Assembly: GCA_965656875.1 (NCBI GenBank) | Contig: CBFHMJ010000026.1 | Span: 185,036 to 249,035 of the forward strand | Origin: CBFHMJ01 sp965656875 | Lineage (GTDB): Bacteria; Pseudomonadota; Gammaproteobacteria; Enterobacterales; Alteromonadaceae | Reading direction: 5' to 3' | Length of the DNA: 64,000 bases | Shown here: piece by piece, positions 46,553 through 54,347 of the stretch | Position numbering within the stretch: the first letter of the stretch is position 1 | Layout of the letters: each line of letters begins with the position of its first letter | Notes under the pieces: generated by a model | The model's database searches: none | What the model saw: the letters and a program-made list of their open reading frames with translations, nothing else | What the model was told of the DNA's origin: nothing | Program-made: the position numbers and the translations under genes

Positions 46553-47875
46553 TTATAGGATTATATCGACCAAAAACGTTAGAATTTCTTGGTGATGTTT
46601 AGAAACTGCAATCATAATTGCTACTTGCAATGGGAGCCAGGATATTACAGCGTATGTGCATAGTCGTTTTTTTCTTGAAGTTACAAGGTCATCTAGTTTT
46701 CCAGTCATGGTAGATATGTCCTTGGATACTTCTTCATATTCTAAGTGCTCGTTCCCTTCCTTTTTCAGCTTTTTGAACACAAAGTCCATACTATCTTTAA
46801 TGTTTTTTAGTCGATGCTGCTGGTCTAAAACCATCCAGAACGTAAATAGAGAGCTTACTGAAATTCCAATAAAGATATATAAATACGAAGTTGTTGAATC
46901 AAATTTTACAAGGGCTGCCAAACCTAAAAATACGGTAGGAATGGCATAAATTTTTGCCTGAATATCCCCAACCGCTTGATGTATTTTTTCAACATACTCG
47001 AAGTATTTTTCTTCTACTTTTTGGTGGAATTCGTGCAAAGCAAAGTTATGTATAAATACTTCATAATGTGAAAAGTAAAGTGACTTCAACTTGTCTATGT
47101 TCTTTATTGCCAGCTCAACCAGTGGTGTTGACGGCTTTTCGTTCATCAGCTCTTTTAACATCTCAACGAGTGCCAATTTGAAAAAAGAACGCTTTTCTTC
47201 AATGTGTAAGTCTTTTTTGTTAGCGGTTATTTTTAACGTTGAAAAGTCACCAACTTCTGGTACAGAGGTGATGTTATAGAATTCCGCAGATAACTCTATT
47301 ACAAACTCGAAAGGTTTTGAGTATTTTTCTGCTTCTGACTTGGTTAAAAAATATAGTTGCTCACCAGCTTTATGGTCTTTGTCTATGTCGGCAAGGTTGC
47401 GAAATAAATCTAACCAATCAAGAGCATTTGATAAAGAGTTGAGCCAATCAGGTTTGTCGTCAACGCCGCTATTGAAATCTTCCTCAACTATATAAAATTG
47501 CCTTGGCAACCCAAAGCCCCTAGCTAAATTCAAAGAAAACTTATCAAAAAGCTGCTTACGACTCTGCAATATAAACATTCCACAATCATAATCTTCACTA
47601 TGGAAATTAATGGTTAGGCGTGAGCAAGTCTGAGTTGCTTGAAGAGCATTTAGGTTGCTTATCTCCTCATAATCTATATCTAGTTCAAGTTTCTTACATG
47701 CACCTGATATTTCAAGTTCTTTGAGATATGTAATGGCTTGAGAGGTTAAAGAAAACTCTTCTTCAATATTTATTGCATCAATATTAGTATTGTTTAACGC
47801 TAGTTGTTTCCCGATTTCTTTATATAAGCCGATTAAAGAATTAAATGTGCCGTGCTGGCTATCCAAGTCATTCAT
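46553..47875 (-). CDS. Membrane-anchored partner of the NdpA-like protein, unknown family
   Basis: 440 residues with a soluble N-terminal region of about 310 residues and three hydrophobic segments near 322-336, 343-363 and 405-425, separated by a charged helical, possibly coiled stretch (HRLKNIKDSMDFVFKKLKKEGNEHLEYEE). I do not recognise a family. Its ATG overlaps the end of the NdpA-like gene by eight bases and it has no ribosome-binding site of its own, so translation is coupled. A soluble sensor domain plus terminal membrane helices, paired with a nucleoid protein in a mobile region, resembles the sensor/effector layout of anti-phage systems, but this is inference. Confidence 0.7.
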   Translation of the reverse strand: MNDLDSQHGTFNSLIGLYKEIGKQLALNNTNIDAINIEEEFSLTSQAITYLKELEISGACKKLELDIDYEEISNLNALQATQTCSRLTINFHSEDYDCGMFILQSRKQLFDKFSLNLARGFGLPRQFYIVEEDFNSGVDDKPDWLNSLSNALDWLDLFRNLADIDKDHKAGEQLYFLTKSEAEKYSKPFEFVIELSAEFYNITSVPEVGDFSTLKITANKKDLHIEEKRSFFKLALVEMLKELMNEKPSTPLVELAIKNIDKLKSLYFSHYEVFIHNFALHEFHQKVEEKYFEYVEKIHQAVGDIQAKIYAIPTVFLGLAALVKFDSTTSYLYIFIGISVSSLFTFWMVLDQQHRLKNIKDSMDFVFKKLKKEGNEHLEYEEVSKDISTMTGKLDDLVTSRKKRLCTYAVISWLPLQVAIMIAVSKHHQEILTFLVDIIL

Positions 47876-48926
47876 CGTTTTTTGTCATATCAAGTTCTTT
47901 CAATAAGTCTTGCACAAAACCATCAGACAGATCTTTTATTAAAATTTCTTTATTTTTTGCGTCAAATAAAATTGATTTGTGTGAGTCTGATTGTTTTGAG
48001 CTATCACCTAGTAAATTGCGTTCAAAATTAAGAGTAACATTTTCAGATGTGTAAGTTAGTCGAGATAGGCTGTCTACTGACCCTTTTACTGCATTAAATT
48101 CCTCAGGAAGCTGCCACTGTTCTGATTTCACAAACTCAATAAAACTATCTTTCGCATCGTCTGGAGCATCTTCCGGCAAGTACGCATTAGCAATATCATT
48201 AATTCGCCTTAATCTGACTGTAGAATTTATATTATCTTTAAAGTAGCCAATGAGTGCCGCTCTGGCATCCTTCAAAATCCTCTTGTCACTAGTATATTGC
48301 TCTAAGAACGCTTTTAGTGCTGGAGGGGTTTTTTTTACAGCCTTAGAGGGGACTACATTACTTGTACAAGAAAAAGCTTGTTGAAAATAACCGCTAGGCT
48401 CTCCTGACTTACTAATAAAACCTAAGTAGCTATCTTTTAATGTTTTGCCCCGTAGTGCTTCTTGGTAGCCTGAAATACTAATGTCTAGAGCTTGATATAA
48501 CTTGCTTTTATCAATATGTATATCAACTTCTGGCTTTAACTTTTTCAGTTTTACTCCAGCAGTGTTTTTAATCATTGATACAAGTAATCTTTTTCCCTTA
48601 TTTGTTTCATATTCGATAAAACAAATGTAGCCACCAGTGCCTGATGTACCTTCCATCTTGTCCGCTAGACTTGTCATTGACAGCTTCGTTAAATTTATGA
48701 AATTAGTGTCGTCAACTGAATTAAGGTAAGTGTTTAAATCCTTAGGGAATGCTCCACTATCTCTAAACTTACCGTAAATAACCGAAACCTTCTTTCTATA
48801 TATGGACAAAATATCACCAGCTAAACCTGACACTATATCGTCGCCTAAATCTAATAAACTATCAGCTGTATTTGGCTCTTGGTATTTCACCAACTCGTGT
48901 ATTATGAAGCGGTTTATATTTTCCAT
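47868..48926 (-). CDS. NdpA/YejK-like nucleoid-associated protein
   Basis: 352 residues, starting MENINRFIIHELVKYQEPN, with the family landmarks GYICFIEYETNKGKRLLVSMIKNT, VDIHIDKSKLYQALDISISGYQ, DSYLGFISKSGEPSGYFQQAFSC and the end VTLNFERNLLG. It resembles the 37-kDa nucleoid-associated protein of E. coli. The chromosomal housekeeping copy is usually alone; this one sits in accessory DNA, coupled to a membrane protein, so it is probably a mobile paralogue with a specialised job. Lower GC than the host genes on its left is apparent by eye. Confidence 0.8.
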   Translation of the reverse strand: MENINRFIIHELVKYQEPNTADSLLDLGDDIVSGLAGDILSIYRKKVSVIYGKFRDSGAFPKDLNTYLNSVDDTNFINLTKLSMTSLADKMEGTSGTGGYICFIEYETNKGKRLLVSMIKNTAGVKLKKLKPEVDIHIDKSKLYQALDISISGYQEALRGKTLKDSYLGFISKSGEPSGYFQQAFSCTSNVVPSKAVKKTPPALKAFLEQYTSDKRILKDARAALIGYFKDNINSTVRLRRINDIANAYLPEDAPDDAKDSFIEFVKSEQWQLPEEFNAVKGSVDSLSRLTYTSENVTLNFERNLLGDSSKQSDSHKSILFDAKNKEILIKDLSDGFVQDLLKELDMTKNDE

Positions 48927-49177
48927 GCTTTGCCTAATGGTAATCAAAAGTAGGTAATGAAATCGTAAAAATGACCTTTATTGACCACATTTAATTCTGG
49001 AGCCAAAAGTAAGTCAAGATGTGAATTGAATTTTGCTTCTCAAGGGGGCTTTTTTAAGGGTTAAAGCTTTGCTGACTCCGCTCCTTTATTGTGCCACTTC
49101 ATAATTGATATTGGTTGGGGTTTGGACAGTGTGCAATTGGTTGTAGATTAGCAATCCCAAAGCCTAAGCATGCGTTT

Positions 49178-49709
49178 TGGTAGTCGTTGCGCTGTGCGGA
49201 CGTTGAATGCTCATTTGAAGAAATACTCAAGCAAGTTGTACCACAACAGGCAGCTTATGATATTGGCGTTGCTATGTTTAAAAAGATTTGGGACTTCACA
49301 GAGTAATATCAGCAACAGCGCGTTACAGAGCACAAGAAGCAAATTGTAGGAATTGATGTAAAAATTGCCAAGATTGTGGACTTGATTGTTGATTCTGAAA
49401 GTGAGGCTTTGACGGAGAACCTTCAACAAAAGCTGAGTAAACTGGAATATGAGAAGGTATTACTACAGGAAAAGGCGGAACAAAAGGCTGAACCCAAGCG
49501 ACCCTTTAGTAGAATATCTCGAACTTCGTTAGACTTCCTGAAAAACCCCATGAAACTGTGGCTTTCGGAACATCTGGAGGATAAGCGTGCAGTGCTGAAA
49601 TTAGTGTTTAGTGAGCCTTTTGCCTACAGTCGGTTCTCTGGAACTAGAACACCCCAGACCACTAGTGTTTTCAAGACTTTTGAAGGTTTTGATGTGTTGA
49701 AAAAGGAAT
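49178..49709 (+). pseudogene. C-terminal remnant of a large serine recombinase
   Basis: One frame reads CSFEEILKQVVPQQAAYDIG, a stop (49304-49306), then VTEHKKQIVGIDVKIAKIVD, LENLQQKLSKLEYEKVLLQE and DFLKNPMKLWLSEHLEDKRAVLKLVFSEP. This Cys-containing start followed by a coiled coil and the late LVF..P segment is how large serine recombinases end. The N-terminal catalytic domain is absent and the frame is broken, so it is dead. It runs directly into a tRNA-Val fragment, as expected for an element that had integrated there. Confidence 0.6.
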
Positions 49710-49754
49710 TGGTGCGTCCGAGTAGACTCGAACTACCGACCCCTACCATGTCAA
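49710..49754 (-). other. 3' fragment of tRNA-Val(GAC): attachment-site scar
   Basis: Read on the minus strand, 45 bases run from the anticodon loop (TTGACATGGTAGGGGTC) through the T-arm (GGTAGTTCGAGTCTACT) to the acceptor end and CCA. They match the 3' half of a bacterial tRNA-Val with anticodon GAC. The 5' half is absent, so it is not a functional gene; such duplicated 3' halves are made when a mobile element integrates into a tRNA gene. Confidence 0.8.
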
Positions 49755-50147
49755 ATTAGTGTTTCAAACTATGAAATACTAATCTCTTTCAATGAGTTAC
49801 CTCATTATCATGGCTGTTTTTGCAGTCTATTTTATCAAAATTTAGTATATTAGATATCAATAGCTTACAATTGCATGTTCCCCCTTAGTAAAGGTAAGCC
49901 AAACTACATATATTTGTATTTTCAGTAGTGCAAAAAAGAAAAAGGAACCAAAACAATGTGTTTATTTAAAATAAATCATGAGTAACTTTGGTCATAATAG
50001 TGACATCTCAGTTTTGTTCATTTATGTAAGAGTGGTTTTGTATTCACAATTCGCTAAGGGTTAACGTCTTTAATCGCAAAGGAAGTATCTTCTCTTTACA
50101 AAAAGTGTAAATATATGGTAAAAAATTACTGTTGTAACAGTAGTGGC

Positions 50148-50175
50148 TTGACAAAAAGCGCGTGATGACTACAAT
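50148..50175 (+). promoter_or_regulatory. Sigma-70-type promoter with no gene downstream
   Basis: TTGACA and TACAAT separated by 16 bases. A transcript would run toward the hairpin at 50227-50251, with no ORF in between. Confidence 0.45.
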
Positions 50176-50226
50176 CCACATCAAATTTAGTGTTGAGCTC
50201 TGATTTATCATTAAGTTATTTGTAAA

Positions 50227-50251
50227 AGGAGGCAAGGTAAGTAAGCCTCCT
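50227..50251. other. Hairpin downstream of the orphan promoter
   Basis: AGGAGGC (50227-50233) and GCCTCCT (50245-50251) with an 11-base loop. The following bases are not T-rich, so it is not a convincing terminator on its own. Confidence 0.4.
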
Positions 50252-50402
50252 GTTGAAAGAAAAAGTAACTTATGGTGAACTATTCATTCGTCTGAATCTG
50301 GATGTATAGTAACCCTTCCTATATGGGTTAGTAGGGTAAAAGAGACTATTTTCTGGTGCTTTTTGGATCATGAGATAAACTTACTTATGATAGGCGCTTC
50401 AG

Positions 50403-50428
50403 AAAAAAAGGCCCCCGGCGACAGGGGG
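50403..50428 (-). terminator. Intrinsic terminator in repeat unit 1
   Basis: On the minus strand CCCCC, a seven-base loop and GGGGG are followed by CC and a run of seven T. The same hairpin recurs at 50661-50677 and 50910-50926 with weaker T-runs. Confidence 0.6.
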
Positions 50429-50503
50429 AGGGCGGAAGCGCCGTTATATGCCCAGTAATACGTTATGGTTGTAACGTATTACCCCGTGGTAAATAAACCT
50501 GCA

Positions 50504-50620
50504 TTAGCGTTTATTTTTGACAGGAATTTTAAATACACCACCATTTTTTCGATAAATGCGTTTACCTTTGATGGTGATGTATGGCCTGTAAATAAAGTAT
50601 TCATCGTCTTGGGTATTCAT
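50504..50620 (-). CDS. Small basic protein, 38 residues (copy 1)
   Basis: Translates as MNTQDDEYFIYRPYITIKGK followed by RIYRKNGGVFKIPVKNKR. Copy 2 differs at one residue (Tyr to Asn at 8), while several other base differences are silent, which suggests selection on the protein. The sequence before the ATG is AAAGA-like here and AAAGG in copy 2. Not recognised; the C-terminal half is strongly basic. Confidence 0.55.
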   Translation of the reverse strand: MNTQDDEYFIYRPYITIKGKRIYRKNGGVFKIPVKNKR

Positions 50621-50752
50621 AAAGATGTCTTTGTTTAATGTAGGCGCTTCGGAATAAAGGCCCCCGGCGACAGGGGGAGGGCGGAAGCGCCGTTATATGC
50701 CCAGTATTACGTTATGGTTGTAACGTATTACCCCGTGGTAAATAAACCTGCA

Positions 50753-50869
50753 TTAGCGTTTATTTTTGACAGGAATTTTAAAAACACCACCGTTTTTTCG
50801 GTAAATGCGTTTACCTTTGATGGTGATGTATGGCCTGTAAATAAAGTTTTCATCGTCTTGAGTATTCAT
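50753..50869 (-). CDS. Small basic protein, 38 residues (copy 2)
   Basis: Same protein as copy 1 except Asn at residue 8, with AAAGG eight bases before the ATG. It lies downstream of the ImmA/IrrE gene on the same strand, separated from it by the partial third repeat with its terminator hairpin. Confidence 0.55.
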   Translation of the reverse strand: MNTQDDENFIYRPYITIKGKRIYRKNGGVFKIPVKNKR

Positions 50870-51041
50870 AAAGATGCCTTTGTTTAATGTAGGCGCTTCG
50901 GAATAAAGGCCCCCGGCGACAGGGGGAGGGCGGAAGCGCCGTTATATGCCCAGTATTACGTTATGGTTGTAACGTATTACCCCGTGGTAAATAAACCTGC
51001 ATTAACGTTTGTTTTCTCAGTAAAAATATTTTTCTTAAACA

Positions 51042-51608
51042 TTACTTATCATTCTGATGCTCTAATTTAAGTTCATTTACTAAAAGCTCATACATTTTAA
51101 GCATTTCGGATGTAACACCTAATAATTTTGAATAATCTTTCAAATGGTATGGAATTGATATTCCAATCAAAAGAAATGCAGCAAAGGCGTCCGCTTGCCA
51201 TTCGCTGTCTTCATTTTTAGTTGATGGCCGATTATCTTTTGAATGCCTATAACCAACTCCATGCTCCAAAATTAGATGTCCTAACTCATGTGCCATAATT
51301 TCACGACAATATGGATCTTCTTCAACTAATAGGTCAAAAACAGATTCCTTAAGGGCTATCTCTTTGTTGTGCGGAGTGGCAATTGCATTTGTACCTTCTT
51401 GTAGTGAATCATCACTCACTACATTGATTAAAATTGTAGGATCAGGGAGATTCAATAGGTGTGCAGTAATTTTACCAAGAGGCAAAAAGTGATCTTCAAT
51501 TGATAGTGTTTTAGTTAGGACATTCCTGAGATCCAACGCAGTTTTTGCGATATAACTTAAAGTACGAGCAGGAACTAACTGCCCGCGTAGTTCTGGGTTT
51601 TTATTCAA
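51042..51608 (-). CDS. ImmA/IrrE-family metallopeptidase
   Basis: 188 residues with the zinc motif HELGH (His107, Glu108, His111) and a likely third ligand in SEWQADAFAAFLL. Such peptidases cleave a paired XRE repressor in mobile elements (ImmA/ImmR). The TTG start is supported by GGAG nine bases upstream and overlaps the end of the XRE gene by eight bases, so they form a coupled pair. Confidence 0.88.
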   Translation of the reverse strand: MNKNPELRGQLVPARTLSYIAKTALDLRNVLTKTLSIEDHFLPLGKITAHLLNLPDPTILINVVSDDSLQEGTNAIATPHNKEIALKESVFDLLVEEDPYCREIMAHELGHLILEHGVGYRHSKDNRPSTKNEDSEWQADAFAAFLLIGISIPYHLKDYSKLLGVTSEMLKMYELLVNELKLEHQNDK

Positions 51609-51972
51609 TTACATGATCTCCAGTGCCTAATAGCTTGTTAAATGTTTCTAACTCATCTTTGCTAAGAGATTTGACCTTGTGTGCAAATTTATGTAGCAAT
51701 ATTTTTTCTTGATCATTATGAGAAGTAACATTAAATTTCATTACTGGTTGTGAAATCATTGCTGCTTCTCTTAGTTTTTCTTCTTGTTCATCGTCATAAT
51801 TAAAATACTTAATAACATTCAAGATAAGCTCCTCTGAGATACTTCTTTTTCCTAATTCGACTGCAGACAGTAAGGATGAAGTTACCCCAATCGCCTTTGC
51901 CATTTCTTTCATATTATTTCCACTAAGCAGTCTTGAAGTCCTAATCATGTAACCGAACTGAGAAACTTTCAT
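51601..51972 (-). CDS. XRE-family repressor paired with ImmA/IrrE peptidase
   Basis: 123 residues from the ATG with GGAG six bases upstream. HTH near residues 9-60: GYMIRTSRLLSGNNMKEMAK, then AIGVTSSLLSAVELGKRSI. The C-terminus (FAHKVKSLSKDELETFNKLL) may be the part cut by the peptidase. The pair is probably a stress-sensitive switch of the island or prophage; targets unknown. Confidence 0.85.
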   Translation of the reverse strand: MKVSQFGYMIRTSRLLSGNNMKEMAKAIGVTSSLLSAVELGKRSISEELILNVIKYFNYDDEQEEKLREAAMISQPVMKFNVTSHNDQEKILLHKFAHKVKSLSKDELETFNKLLGTGDHVIE

Positions 51973-52061
51973 GGCAAACTCCGTCGTTGTAAGTTGTAAG
52001 TTGTACGTTCTACTCGTTATTTTATTTAAGGGAGTTGTAAAACACGATAATTGCATAATAA

Positions 52062-52116
52062 AACACTATCACATAACTAATCAACAAAAAATGTTGATTA
52101 GTTATGTGATAGTGTT
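52062..52116. terminator. 24-bp perfect inverted repeat between integrase and XRE gene
   Basis: Arms 52062-52085 and 52093-52116 pair without mismatch around the loop AAAAAAT. On the minus strand it is followed by a short T-run, so it could end the integrase transcript; its length also allows a cruciform or an operator for the adjacent XRE protein. Confidence 0.6.
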
Positions 52117-52230
52117 AAATTTTTCTCTCCGTATGAATATTATCTATTTTAAGAGAGGGAATGTCGCATGATTTAATATCCAAAGGGGGTAAATTTTTAT
52201 AAAGATATCTTAATCTAAGGTTGTTCTTGC

Positions 52231-53412
52231 TCATACAAGCAATGGCAACTCAACCGGTTCCACCTCATTCCACTCAATACCATGACCTGCCAGATATACA
52301 TTCGTTGCACGTTGATCTGAATGAGCCAGTCTTGCTACTAAATCATCGTAGTTCATCCGTTCTAAAGTTTTTGCGGTTAACGCCCGTATTGAATGGAATG
52401 TGCAGCGGTTTACTTTTGCAAAACCCGCCTGAATACCAGCTTCATCTCTGAGTTTTGAAAATGTTCTACTGATATGCTTATCAGTGACTTGAAACCGATG
52501 AGTATGACCTTCTGCCTGTGCTTTGTTTCTTATTGGTACTCGATGCACAACGAAAGGACACAAAGCTTTGTCGCGTGAGTCATCAATGATTTTTTTTAGA
52601 GCCTGACCGATGGGTATTCGTACACGACTGGCAGAAGTGTTTTTATTTTTCTTTCTATTTATATAAAGGTGGCCAAAGATCGTGATGCCATTTACAGTCT
52701 CAGGTTCGCTTAACCAAACGCACCCATTTCGTTCAGGATGCGGTTTTGAAAGCTTGTATTCAATAGTTGCTATCTCACGTACTGAATGACCAGTTTGATA
52801 GGCCAGTAACATAGCGGTTCGCATCCACAGCGGGGCAATCGATAAAATCTTCTTTAGTTCATCGCGGTTAATACGTTGTTTCTGGCTCTTTGGTTCTACA
52901 CGTCTGATTTTACGAGTTGCATAGTTTTCCGGGATTAAGCCTTGATCCATCGCATAATCCAACACTCGGCTAATAAACTCCAAATGTTTATTGTAGACAA
53001 ATGCTGATTGGTTGAATCGGTTCAAGTATTCAGTGATCACCGAATGAGACAACTCGGATACTGGCATTACAAACCAGGCTTTAGCATCCCTTGCCTTGTG
53101 TCGATATGCTTCGACGACCGAATCTGCATAGTTACGTTCATTGATTATGCGATCAATCAGTGGGTCAATGAAATGACAAAAAGACTCTTTAGTTTTTTTG
53201 AACTGGCGAGGTTTTTCGCTATCAAGGATTACCTGTTCAATTGGATTAATCACAGCAGGATTTCGCATAATAGCGTTGTAGTTATTCGCTAATTTGAACG
53301 CCTTGGCTTTGTTTTTACCAAGGCTTTTGCGTGCACCATTAATTAGTTTTAACCTCCATACGCCCTTGCTTTTGTCGAAGGTAAGGTAGGGTGGAGGATT
53401 GTTTTTACTCAT
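52231..53412 (-). CDS. Prophage tyrosine integrase
   Basis: 393 residues. Core residues are present: Arg212 (TGHSVREI), His340 and Arg343 (TFHSIRAL), His364 (RLAHSD) and Tyr373 (NVYLAG). An N-terminal arm-type DNA-binding region (YLTFDKSKGVWRLKLINGAR) and a SAM-like core-binding domain precede. It overlaps the excisionase gene by four bases (ATGA). This gene marks the left end of the prophage, so attL should lie at about 52.1-52.2 kb. Confidence 0.95.
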   Translation of the reverse strand: MSKNNPPPYLTFDKSKGVWRLKLINGARKSLGKNKAKAFKLANNYNAIMRNPAVINPIEQVILDSEKPRQFKKTKESFCHFIDPLIDRIINERNYADSVVEAYRHKARDAKAWFVMPVSELSHSVITEYLNRFNQSAFVYNKHLEFISRVLDYAMDQGLIPENYATRKIRRVEPKSQKQRINRDELKKILSIAPLWMRTAMLLAYQTGHSVREIATIEYKLSKPHPERNGCVWLSEPETVNGITIFGHLYINRKKNKNTSASRVRIPIGQALKKIIDDSRDKALCPFVVHRVPIRNKAQAEGHTHRFQVTDKHISRTFSKLRDEAGIQAGFAKVNRCTFHSIRALTAKTLERMNYDDLVARLAHSDQRATNVYLAGHGIEWNEVEPVELPLLV

Positions 53413-53666
53413 TGGCTGGCCTCGATCAGGCTTTTCAATTCAGGATCAGATATAAGCCCAGCTGGGATACGGTTACTTGTAGTTGGTTCAGACTCTATTA
53501 ATGCACCTTCTTCAACCCATGTGCGTCTTGGCTCCAACATTCCTACGAGCATCCCCTTTGTGATGTACGTTCTAATCTGACTATTACTGGGGGCCTGTTC
53601 AGGATTACGGAATGTTCGTTCCCGCCACTCTGATGCGAGTATGAATTTATGCTCGTTATCCATCAT
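53409..53666 (-). CDS. Excisionase-like protein
   Basis: 85 residues: LASEWRERTFRNPEQAPSNS followed by IRTYITKGMLVGMLEPRRTW is the winged-helix pattern of phage excisionases. It overlaps the integrase gene by four bases, the normal int/xis arrangement. GAGG precedes two adjacent ATGs; the first is used. Confidence 0.8.
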   Translation of the reverse strand: MMDNEHKFILASEWRERTFRNPEQAPSNSQIRTYITKGMLVGMLEPRRTWVEEGALIESEPTTSNRIPAGLISDPELKSLIEASQ

Positions 53667-53673
53667 TAATTCC

Positions 53674-53895
53674 TCAAACCATATACCAGGCTCTAAACTC
53701 GTAAGCCTGGTAATGGATTCCAATTAACTTTGCATTAAGTGGAAGCATCTCATGCTTGAAGTGACAACTATCACCCAGTGAAATGCTACCTCCGCGTTTA
53801 CCTAACGCGCCGCACTTTTTGTGAAAGCGGGCCTCGTCAAATTCACCGTCAGGTTTAAGAAAGCAATCCTGGGTAATGCTGTTGATTCCGTTCAT
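53674..53895 (-). CDS. Prophage small protein, 73 residues
   Basis: Starts MNGINSITQDC with GGGAG before it. CHFKHEMLPLNAKLIGIHY is distinctive but unrecognised. It lies between excisionase and the next small gene, which overlaps its start by 41 bp. Confidence 0.6.
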   Translation of the reverse strand: MNGINSITQDCFLKPDGEFDEARFHKKCGALGKRGGSISLGDSCHFKHEMLPLNAKLIGIHYQAYEFRAWYMV

Positions 53896-54133
53896 CTTGT
53901 TTCTCCCGGTAGTTGTCAAGAAGGCTACTGATTGCCGCCAGTTCGTGTACGGCTGCTTCACCTTGTAATGCAATTGATTCTTCAATGATGGTTGCTTTGT
54001 CTTCAACGTTTCGTAAAAGAACACTGAGCATTTGAGCTGAACCGCTCATTACTTCGACAGAAAAATCAAACAAGGGAGATATCTGCATGCAGCAAATTGC
54101 GCATACTTTTTCTTGAATGGGATTTAAAAACAT
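53855..54133 (-). CDS. Prophage small protein, 92 residues
   Basis: A strong AAGGAGG precedes MFLNPIQEKVCAICCMQISP; the rest is predicted helical (AAVHELAAISSLLDNYREKQ). The function is unknown. Confidence 0.65.
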   Translation of the reverse strand: MFLNPIQEKVCAICCMQISPLFDFSVEVMSGSAQMLSVLLRNVEDKATIIEESIALQGEAAVHELAAISSLLDNYREKQDERNQQHYPGLLS

Positions 54134-54240
54134 GCAACCTCCTTGTTGTTAATTGGTTTGTCCAGTACTTCGATCAGATGGTCGATATGACCGTTCAGTT
54201 CGGGCATAGCAAAAATACCCATATTTGAGAATGTTTTCAT
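54124..54240 (-). CDS. Prophage micropeptide, 38 residues
   Basis: MKTFSNMGIFAMPELNGHID followed by HLIEVLDKPINNKEVACF. It overlaps the start of the next gene by ten bases. Seven bases before its ATG stands the leader CAACAAAAACACGA, with a hairpin upstream of it, shared with two other prophage genes; this supports it as a real gene. Confidence 0.5.
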   Translation of the reverse strand: MKTFSNMGIFAMPELNGHIDHLIEVLDKPINNKEVACF

Positions 54241-54247
54241 TGTAGTC

Positions 54248-54302
54248 TCGTGTTTTTGTTGTGTAAATCGTTCATTGGAGCAGCCAGGTTGCCGCCTGGC
54301 TG
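54248..54302 (-). promoter_or_regulatory. Hairpin-plus-leader element (copy A)
   Basis: On the minus strand: hairpin CAGCCAGG-CGGCAA-CCTGGCTG (54302-54281), 19 bases, then CAACAAAAACACGA (54261-54248), then seven bases to an ATG. The same layout stands before the O-like gene at 59188-59257. A partial copy, with CAACAAAAAAACACGA (54330-54315), lies just upstream. Confidence 0.6.
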
Positions 54303-54347
54303 TTTTAGCGCCGGTCGTGTTTTTTTGTTGCCGATTGTTTGAAGAAT

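Larger units (their letters stand above)
49755..50390. other. AT-rich non-coding stretch of the island
   Basis: No supported ORF. It holds a good sigma-70-like promoter (50148-50175), a hairpin with AGGAGGC/GCCTCCT arms (50227-50251) and a small hairpin TAACCC/GGGTTA (50310-50330). A short non-coding transcript is possible. Confidence 0.4.
50391..51010. repeat. Tandem repeat, two full units of about 249 bp and one partial
   Basis: Units start at 50391, 50641 and 50890 with TAGGCGCTTC. Each holds GGCGCTTC/GAAGCGCC outer arms around a CCCCC/GGGGG hairpin, an inverted repeat ACGTTA-TGGTTG-TAACGT, and a 38-codon minus-strand ORF; the third unit stops after the inverted repeats, where the ImmA/IrrE gene end takes the place of the small ORF. 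The copies differ by scattered substitutions, so the duplication is not very recent. Confidence 0.9.

Noticed and set aside
49710..49754. Functional tRNA-Val gene
   Set aside because: Only the 3' half from the anticodon loop is present; D-arm and 5' acceptor strand are missing.
50391..51010. Repeat units as integron cassettes with attC sites
   Set aside because: The hairpin-ended tails after different ORFs look cassette-like, but no core site of the GTTRRRY/RYYYAAC type flanks the arms and no integron integrase is present.
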